Assembly (NCBI RefSeq): GCF_000275845.1 | Contig: NW_006766893.1 | Coordinates: forward strand, 513,511-575,002 | DNA: 61,492 nt | Direction: 5' to 3' | From: Dichomitus squalens LYAD-421 SS1 | Lineage: Eukaryota; Basidiomycota; Agaricomycetes; Polyporales; Polyporaceae | Part shown: positions 54,701 to 61,492 of the stretch, piece after piece | Numbering within the stretch: the first letter of the stretch is position 1 | Layout: each line of letters begins with the position of its first letter | Made by a program: the position numbers and the translations under genes | Notes under the pieces: generated by a model | The model's database searches: none | Seen by the model: only the letters and a program-made list of their open reading frames with translations | What the model was told of the DNA's origin: nothing

Positions 54701-57674
54701 TCACGGCGAGCATCAACCTGCTCGAGGTCACCGCGGTTGCGACGTTCGGGAACTTGACGCTGGGCAAGATCGACCATGTCGACCGCTCGGGCGACCCCAT
54801 ACATGCCGACGGCCATGCGAACATCTCCTCGCCCACGCTGCCGTTCGCGTTCAACTTGGACCCGGTCATGATCATCGAGCTTCTCTTTGCTGGCGCGCAG
54901 AACAACCACGTGGATCTTGGACCCCTCCCGGACGTGTTCCAGATCGTGCTTGCTAACCCAGGTGCGAAGACGAACATCAACGTGACGGTCGACACCGGCA
55001 AGCCCCCATGCGCCAGCGGCAAGCAGTTCGACGTCAACGACGCGATCCTGAACTCGCTCAAGAACCTCGTTGTCGAGCTTGGCATCGATTCGGCGGTCAA
55101 GATCGACGACTACGCGACGGACCTCGCGTTCAACCAGAGCAACGTCAAGGCGATCACGGACGATACCTCACTGTACCTCATTGGCGTCGTCGCGCCTCCT
55201 ATCGTGCAGACGCTCGTAGACCAGTCGAAGCTCACTTTTGATGCCGCGAACATCACCAACATCTCGGACGACGGTTTCGATCTCGCGCTTAAAGGCTCGC
55301 TCACTGGCACTGGACCGTTCGACGCGCAGATTACCTTCGTGGAGCCCGTCACTGTCACCTGGCAGGGTAGCGACATCGCACAGATCGCTCTCCCACCCGT
55401 GTGCGCGTCGGCCAACGTGGGCGCGCCTGACTACGAGACGAGCGCGAGGCTGACGATCACGGACAACGGCAAGTTTACCGACTTTGCGACGTTCTTGCTC
55501 CACAACGAGGAGTTTACGTGGACCATCTCCACGGACAAACTGCGCCTGACTGCGCTCGGGGAGACCTTCGACGGGGTCAGCCTCAAGAAGGACATCTCGT
55601 TCAAGGCGTTCAACAACCTCCCGGGTGTCACGATCTCCAACTTCCAGCTCCCGTCCGACGACCCTGCTGGCGGTATCCACATCGAGACGGACTCGATGAT
55701 TCCCTCGCCTGCACAGCTTGGTATCGACCTCGGCACCGTCACCTTCGAGAGTTCGTTCAAGGGCGTCACTGTCGGCCCCCTTTCGGGACAGAATGCCTTC
55801 CTCGCGCCACAGACTGTATCGAACCTCCACCTCTCTGGGCGTATCACCCCCAAGACCGGGAACGACCTTGAGGTCATCGGCGAGCTCTTCACCAACTACC
55901 TCCATGCTCAGAACCAGACGCTCGCCGTTCAGGGCGAGAGCGTTCAGCCAACGGGATCGAATGCTCCGGTGGGATGGTTGAGCACGGCGTTCAAGACGCT
56001 CACCCTGGAGGTCACGCTGCCAGGCCAGAGCTTCGACATCATTCAGAGCATTGACATGGCGGACCTCGAACTGGTCATGACGGAGCAGGGCGAGGCGTTC
56101 GCGCCGCTTGCGAGCTCCAAGTACGTCCTGGCGCAGTACAAGAATCCGTTCGGGTTCTCGCTGCAGGTCGTCAAGAGTGGCGAGGACATCACACTGGGTG
56201 CGCAAGGTGCTGATGTTGCGGAGGTTCGTGTCCTCGCTTATCCTACGAAAATTACGTCTGTTGACTATGTTCTTTATAGCTCAAACTTCCACAAGAGGAC
56301 GCTGTGGGCGGCGTCTCGACCGGGAACGTCGTTCCTCTCGTTCTCACATTCCAGAACCAAACCCTTCAGTCGCTCAATGACGGCGCGTTCATGAGCTTCT
56401 TCGCCGCTGTCACGGACACTTCTGGTGTCTCATTCGAGCTCAGGGGTTCTGCGGACGTCGTCGCTCGCACAACCGCCGGTGATATCCCTATCAATGCCAT
56501 CCCTTTCAACGTCACTACGAGCTTGAAGGGTATCAACGGATTTGGTCATACCGCGTCCCTTAGCAATGTCTCGATCACCGGAGCAGGTACTGACAGCCAT
56601 GGCGCGTACATCAGGTCGCCGCTCACCACAACGCTCAATAATCCCTCGAACGTCTCACTTGAGACTGTGGACGTCGAGCTCCCGGTATATTACAAGGACG
56701 TCTTGCTAGGCCGTGCTGTCATCGATCCGCTGAACCTTGTTCCCGGAGACAACGAACTCTCCACTGAGTTCCGCTATGCACCAAATGATGCGAACGACAC
56801 GACCGCTCAAGCGTTCCTCACCGAGTTCTTGCAGACTGGCGACACGATTCCGCTCTCCATCAAAGGCGATGGTGACAGCTCGCCATTCGCATCCTTGGTT
56901 CCTGGGCTTGAGGGTGCGGGAATCACTACCAGCCTGAAGGGTCTCAACGTGCCGCCGATCGTGGCGCATATCAACGCATACATCACTCTGGACACCCTCT
57001 TCGACAATTTCATTACGATCGATTTCGACATTGCGAACCCGCTTGACACCGACATGGAGATCTCGTTCACGCAGGTCGACTCGGGAGTCAATAATGAGAC
57101 CTACGCGCACTTCGACCAGCCCTTCGATTCGTTCGTCATTCCCGCACACAGCACCGCGAACTCTGGTTCCGTTCCGAACGTGCTTCTTACCCAAGGTGCG
57201 ATTGCGTCGCTTGGCATCATCCCTCTAGGGGAGCTGGATGTCTTCTCCGTTGCAACCGTAAAGATCGGACCGTACACCATCCCTTGGTTGCACCTCACGA
57301 CGCTCAATGTCAAGACGGATTACCACCTGTCTCTCTCTATCTCCGAGATGAAGAAGGCTGCGCAGTCGATTAGCGGGAGCAAGGCGGGTCATACACAGAC
57401 GGCCTCGGTTTCGGGTAGCGCAAGCGGATCTTCGGCAGTTGCGCCTGCCAGCACGACTTACAGCAGCGATGCTTCGAGCGCGGCCTCTGTCAGTGCTCAG
57501 CCTTCGTCTACTGCTCAGTCCGACTCGTCGGGCAATTTTCCGATCGCGCCGCCGACATTGAGCGAGGCCAGCCCCAAGGCTTCCGCCAACTCTGACGCAC
57601 CTCAGCCGTCTGCGTCCTCTGGTGATGGGCCTCTGTCCTCTGCCAGTGTTCCTCAATCCTCATCTTCTGCATAG
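48782..57674 (+). CDS. Giant Tag1/DUF3712-like single-TM vacuolar-type membrane protein
   Basis: Thirteen exons: 48782-48830, 49829-50108, 50168-51140, 51205-51334, 51406-51621, 51689-51736, 51808-51911, 51972-52522, 52578-52873, 52933-53324, 53388-53642, 53698-56223 and 56280-57674. All phases agree, giving 2404 residues. The head is short and cytosolic, with PPPKKPKKPLWKRRW before one TM helix (FIISQIVAACLGIAILFILL). The rest is beta-rich, lumenal/extracellular, with many NxT/S sites and a Ser-rich C-terminus. LEA2-like/DUF3712 units repeat, arranged as a threefold super-repeat (for example FTWHLSSNKL, FEWVISGSNL, FTWTISTDKL). In yeast the related Tag1 sits in the vacuole membrane and helps end autophagy; the same role here is inference. 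Exon 1 is inferred from ATG, donor and phase, and implies a 998-nt first intron (48831-49828). Confidence 0.88.
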
Positions 57675-58486
57675 TTCCTCCAAATTGAACCTCAAGGTGT
57701 GTTCTTTAACTGTCTCAGCTCACACGTTTAGTTGTCTGAAGAAGACTTTGTAGCGCGACACTAAGGGTCGCTCGTGTGTACTCTAAAATCAATATCATGA
57801 ATGGACTACCCTCAACGCAATATCACGGCCCCTGTCTGTACTGTCATGTATCACGTAGCTGCACGAAAATCATCTCCACGCGTGCACTGGGCGCTTTCCC
57901 CCTCTCGCGCAGTACGGTACCGTCACGATCCCCATGTTTTTATTCTTCATCGTATAGCTCACGATACCCCTGACCCGCTGCCGACGCCTTCCTTTGCTCT
58001 TCCCCGCCGGTGTGTGTGACGATATTAATACTTTGTGTGCAATGACTACATCCTGGCCTGTTACGTACTCTCCGGACTGCAAGATGCATTTTCCCTACTC
58101 CCTACGTTTGCAACCACATCCACGAATCCACGATTTTTGTGATAGTTCAATGGGAGAAATGTTGAGCATGTGAACCGAGTGGAAAATCTCGAGCACGCCG
58201 GCCTTTTGCAGGAACGCTGGATACATTCGGGACCGTCATGCCCGGTTCCCCTGTGCAGTGCACTATGAAACCGTTCATATCTCCATTCGCATCGGTTTCT
58301 CGAAAGCTCCCCGGCCACCCCCCTCGACCAGGACCTCCGGTGGAGATACTACATAGGAGGCTACACTGCGTATCCTTCGTCTGCTTTCTGGAGCGGCTCA
58401 ATACCATAAACCGTCCGAAAGGACTGTGTTCTGCAGACGCGTCATCTGTCAGAGTCGTACCCACGCTGCGCTTTCGCTGGTACAAC
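57675..58486. other. Intergenic region after the Tag1-like gene
   Basis: No gene is supported. Minus frame 58500-58147 overlaps the LRR gene end but lacks family resemblance. Confidence 0.5.
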
Positions 58487-59664
58487 TCACATGTCATCAC
58501 AGAGGACCAGTAACAACCCCGTCTCTTTCAACCCTCGCAATTTCGGCAGCAGGATGAACGCCAGCCCGCTGTTCTTGAAGGAGGTCGGCAGCCCGAGCTC
58601 GATGACGACGCCCGTCAGCGACGGAAACTCGACCGGCTCGCGCGTGAGGTAGTCGTCGAGCGTCGGGAGGTCCCACGTCTCTAAATCTCCTAGTTCGTAG
58701 CACCATGGGGGGTCGGCGGCGAGCTCAATGGTGAGCGTGCGTAGCGTGCGCGAGGCGTATGGGAGGATAGTGGAGAAGACGGTGTAGCGAGGATGTACTG
58801 AGTAGTCGTAGAGGCTGCAAGCCGAGACCTTGATGTGGAGATGTTCCAGATTTGGGCAGGCTGCAATGCCTTCTCCTATCACCTTCCAGTCTGGTTCTGA
58901 GCGCGTGAAAGAATGTGTGTTAGTCGCGCGAGCTAGAGTCGAGATGAGGGATGGCCGCTGCATACCCTCGCCCTGCACAGAAAGGGGAGCTATATCGAGG
59001 CAGAGCTTGGCGATATTTTGGCCAATGGAGCGGATGAAGCTCAGGATGTAGGTCGCACAAAGAGGGGTTGGGCACCGGGCGGAAAAAGTTCGGAGTGATC
59101 AGGGGCAAATGAGGGCCTCGAAGAACTGATTATGAGTACTCGTTGGGCCACCGAGAACCAATTATGGCCAGACTTCGGACTGACACCCGATCGCTGAGGG
59201 GAGTGAGTGCAAGGACACCCTCTAAGGTGTCGGCTAGGGGAACATCCGCAATCTCCAGTGCATCCACGGAACAGTTTGAGAGAAGCCACCTGAGAGTGGT
59301 GCCCCACGAGTGCCTTCCCCTAGGATTTCGTATTGATAACTTTTGTACATCAGAAAAACCTGCGCAGGTCTTAGAGTGCCGAGTAAGACCTTTCAGAGCT
59401 CTAAGAGCTGCCTTGTAAGGGAATTTATAGGCGTCTACGCACCGCCACCCGTTAGCGCGCAAGATCTGTAAGAACTCGTTTAAGAGGTCGGATTGTGTCA
59501 CCGACACCAGGTGCACAAAGCGTCCAAAAGCCCCCACAGCTCTCATGCATGATTGCGGGTAGCCAGGGATGCTCTCTGCCTGATTTGAAGGAGAACAGAC
59601 GCCGGAAAACTGCAGGATGCAGAGCGCAAGTTGGCGGGAGGTGCCATTTAAGAGTTTTCAGCAC
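58487..59664 (-). pseudogene. F-box/LRR-type protein remnant
   Basis: The minus strand carries leucine-rich segments in the style of basidiomycete F-box/LRR proteins: LLNEFLQILRANGWRCVDAY, SDVQKLSIRNPRG, SVDALEIADVPLADTLEGVL, SVRSLAIIGSRW. After that the frame shifts to CATYILSFIRSIGQNIAKLC and ACPNLEHLHIKVSACSLYDY, and the homology ends near TLTIELAADPPWCYELGDLE. The link between the halves (59155-59060) is broken: a frame change near GSRWPN and an in-frame TGA just before SLRTFSA. No F-box is seen at the N-terminus. This looks like a 5'-truncated, damaged relative of the gene at 2567-4157. Confidence 0.6.
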
Positions 59665-59716
59665 TCAGAGATTGTCGGTTTTACTGATGTAATGCAGGTT
59701 TTACCTGCCCGGCAAC

Positions 59717-59895
59717 TGTAGGAAAAAGGAAGTCGCGTTTGGGCGCAGTGCAAACGCGTGAGGTACTACGCGTTGCGAGCCAGACTATATATATACATGT
59801 AAACAAGACTCTGAGACAAAATATACAGTACGAGACGAAACAAGACCAGCGTGAGCACAATGTGAGCTCAATTACATAATATGAGATTCAACACA
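59717..59895 (-). repeat. 3' LTR of the gag-only element (left, intact)
   Basis: 179 bp, terminal TG...CA. It contains the uninterrupted sequence GCGAGCCAGACTATATATAT, which is the empty-site version of the spot where the right LTR carries a solo LTR. The 5-bp flank on the outer side is GCAAC (59712-59716); its partner lies outside the window. Confidence 0.85.
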
Positions 59896-60007
59896 CCCCC
59901 TTGAGCAAAACAGAGTGCGAACGGGAATGCGGGAAGGGTAACGAAAATAGCGTGAGAAAATACATACAAAAGATAAGTGTGTAAATGCACCCCCTAATTT
60001 GTGCAAT

Positions 60008-60805
60008 CTACCAAGCGATAATCTCGTCTTCTTCATCTGGGCGGGGAAGATTGGCGAGGAAAGCGACATTGGCGCTCTCGGTGCCAGGGCAGTCGCGCTG
60101 ATAGTGGCCCTTCTTTGAGCACTTGAAGCAGGTGATGCGCTCGAGCGGGGTGCGGGGCTTTGTGTGAGCGGCAAGGGCGGCTTCGATTTCTGGGTGAGGT
60201 GGGTTGAGGGACAATTGGCGCGACTCTTCATTAAGTAAGTGGGTGATGACATAATCAATGGTGAGCTCGCTAGGCGGGGTGGAGTCGAGATTGACGACCA
60301 GCTGAGAGTACGAATCGGGGAGGCCATTCGTGAGAATGAGGATGTGGTCTTCATCAGAGATAGAGGCGTCAATCTCCTCGAGGCGGAAGGCGGCCCGGCG
60401 GACGTCAGCGATCCACGATGTCATCGTTTGATCCGGGCGCTTAGACAAGCGCCAGAAAGCGCGCCGGTGTGCGACCCGGGTACCAAAGCCGCGGGTGCGG
60501 TGGACTCGACGGAGCTCGGTCCAGACTTCGTGAACGTCTTGTGATTGGATGTGGGCGTACTGGGTGGGCTCGATATTCAAGATAATCTCGGCGCGCGCTT
60601 CTGCGATCTTCGCACGCCAGGCACGCACAGCCTTCGTGTTATCAGAGCCGGAGGGGCGGGTTTCATCAGCAGGGGCGCTCGTAACCTCCCAGAGACCCTT
60701 GTGAACAAGGAGGGCCTCCATGCCGATAACCCATTCGGCATAGTTGTCGTCGGCGAGCTTTGCAATTGTGGGCGGTGCCATCGGGGCGGGAGCAGCGGGG
60801 AGCAC
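60008..60805 (-). CDS. Copia-type Gag polyprotein with CCHC zinc knuckle
   Basis: 265 residues if started at 60805; a second ATG (MAPPTIAKLADDNYAEW) at 60781 fits the family start better. Order: a UBN2-type gag domain (LADDNYAEWVIGMEALLVHK, AWRAKIAEARAEIILNIEPT, VWTELRRVHRTRGFGTRVAH, ILTNGLPDSYSQLVVNLDST), then the zinc knuckle CFKCSKKGHYQRDC (CX2CX4HX4C) and an acidic end (LPRPDEEDEIIAW). It forms the retrotransposon capsid and packages RNA. It ends in a clean stop with no pol fusion, and the frame is intact, so it may still be expressed. Confidence 0.92.
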   Translation of the reverse strand: MLPAAPAPMAPPTIAKLADDNYAEWVIGMEALLVHKGLWEVTSAPADETRPSGSDNTKAVRAWRAKIAEARAEIILNIEPTQYAHIQSQDVHEVWTELRRVHRTRGFGTRVAHRRAFWRLSKRPDQTMTSWIADVRRAAFRLEEIDASISDEDHILILTNGLPDSYSQLVVNLDSTPPSELTIDYVITHLLNEESRQLSLNPPHPEIEAALAAHTKPRTPLERITCFKCSKKGHYQRDCPGTESANVAFLANLPRPDEEDEIIAW

Positions 60806-60956
60806 GGGGCGGTCACGGTTACGGGGTCGTTGGGGTGCACGGGGTCGTCGTCGGGTCGGTCGTCGTCACGGGTCGTCAGTTCGCAGGATCGTCGAGTGGC
60901 TTCGGCCCCACTAGGCGATGCCTCGAATTATCCTTCGGGCAGAGGAGACGCGTTTG

Positions 60957-61492
60957 TGTAGGAAAAAGGAAGTCGCGTTTGGGCGCAGTGCAAACGCGTG
61001 AGGTACTACGCGTTGCGAGCCATGTTGAACAGGCGCTGGTTTACACAGCTTGCCTAACACAGCCGTCACAAGATATGGAACGGCACAGCCGGTTACTGCA
61101 ATAACCGAGGCTGTACTACTCATGTGGTACACACACAGCTTCGCTGTGTACGCACTGCTTCTCTGTGCGACTGTGCATCCTGGGAATGTACTATATAGTA
61201 CTATGTAGCCACAGATGTACAGTAGTATATATAGGGGACCTCTGTACCCCCAATCTACAGTTCAGTTCACTCGAACATCTCCTCTCATCGCTCTAACAAG
61301 CCTCTTACAACCAACAACCCTTCTAGGTGAGTTGCAGGCTATCCGCTGTCGTTGCCACCCGTGGGAGAGGCCTTTGCCCCCCGGGTTCAACAAGCCAGAC
61401 TATATATATACATGTAAACAAGACTCTGAGACAAAATATACAGTACGAGACGAAACAAGACCAGCGTGAGCACAATGTGAGCTCAATTACAT
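60957..61492 (-). repeat. 5' LTR of the gag-only element (right, interrupted and truncated by window end)
   Basis: 60957-61022 plus 61393-61492 match the left LTR. The middle is a nested solo LTR. The last bases expected (…ATATGAGATTCAACA) fall outside the window. Confidence 0.85.
61023..61392 (+). mobile_element. Solo LTR nested in the gag-only element, with 5-bp target duplication
   Basis: 370 bp beginning TGTTGAAC and ending GTTCAACA, flanked by AGCCA on both sides (61018-61022 and 61393-61397). The left LTR shows the unoccupied site. Inside are short hairpins (ACACAGCTTCGCTGTGT near 61134), a TATATATAGGGG box near 61230 and a CT/AC-rich presumed R/U5. No internal region remains, so the parent element recombined out between its LTRs. 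Confidence 0.9.

Larger units (their letters stand above)
59717..61492 (-). mobile_element. Gag-only Copia-type LTR retrotransposon (TR-GAG-like), runs off the window
   Basis: Direct repeats bound a 1061-bp internal region (59896-60956) that encodes only Gag. Left LTR: 59717-59895 (179 bp). Read on the minus strand it begins TGTTGAATCTC and ends TTTTTCCTACA, that is TG...CA. The right LTR starts at 60957, is split by a nested solo LTR, and is cut by the window end about 16 bases before its expected limit. A purine tract (AAGGGGGTG on minus) directly precedes the left (3') LTR, as expected for a PPT. No protease, integrase or reverse transcriptase frame exists, so it depends on an autonomous partner. 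The comparable LTR parts look identical, so insertion was recent. Confidence 0.85.

Noticed and set aside
53608..54909. 433-residue minus-strand frame opposite the Tag1-like gene
   Set aside because: Same reason: mirror of a GC-rich sense exon, with no start context, no splice partners and no family.
55168..56205. 345-residue minus-strand frame
   Set aside because: Shadow of exon 12 of the Tag1-like gene.
59896..60956. Complete autonomous Copia element
   Set aside because: The internal region is only about 1 kb and holds Gag alone; there is no room for protease, integrase and reverse transcriptase.
1..61492. CRISPR array or prokaryotic operon signals
   Set aside because: No regularly spaced repeats were found; intron-rich genes, the nuclear-type tRNA and LTR elements show a eukaryotic nuclear locus.

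Overview
The window looks like nuclear DNA of a filamentous basidiomycete, most likely a polypore-type agaricomycete. Almost every gene is broken by several 50-70 nt GT..AG introns, coding DNA is GC-rich, and the families are typical of that group: an F-box/LRR protein, single-TM coiled-coil proteins, repeated seven-TM proteins, a UstYa-like protein, an S53 peptidase and a Copia-like gag. No species is claimed. Exon limits were read by hand from splice motifs, frame continuity and recognisable protein sequence. No alignment was run, so limits may be a few bases off, and first exons are the least certain.

Left third (1-22 kb). A possible LTR fragment and a decayed, inverted partial copy of STE24 open the window. 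They are followed by a damaged GNAT acetyltransferase reading, an F-box/LRR gene, a small inverted-repeat element, and the intact STE24 CAAX protease. Next come a secreted tripeptidyl-peptidase-like S53 enzyme, two tandem single-TM proteins that share a gene-conversion-like tract (with a Harbinger-type MITE between them), and a tandem GNAT pair in which the second copy carries an in-frame TGA. An SLC25-like carrier with an extra N-terminal membrane exon has a MITE in its first intron.

Middle (22-41 kb). Four paralogous seven-TM proteins of a family I cannot name surround a degenerate-motif UstYa-like gene and a complete Argonaute gene. Two Argonaute introns are multiples of three with no stop. 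A DHA2/vacuolar-type MFS transporter and a tRNA-Glu(UUC) follow.

Right third (41-61 kb). There are housekeeping genes for mitochondrial ribosomal protein mL41 and the 18S rRNA aminocarboxypropyltransferase Tsr3. After a Tc1/mariner-like MITE comes a spliced coding region I cannot identify. A 2404-residue Tag1/DUF3712-like vacuolar-type membrane protein, built from a threefold super-repeat, fills 48.8-57.7 kb. The window ends with a broken LRR gene and a young gag-only Copia-type element whose right LTR carries a nested solo LTR.

Functionally the window mixes core genes (STE24, mL41, TSR3, Argonaute, tRNA) with expanding membrane and enzyme families and many small transposon relics. No operon-like pathway is evident. 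The 22.7-37.5 kb block (seven-TM paralogs, UstYa-like protein, Argonaute) is the most unusual neighbourhood, but a functional link between those genes is only a hypothesis.
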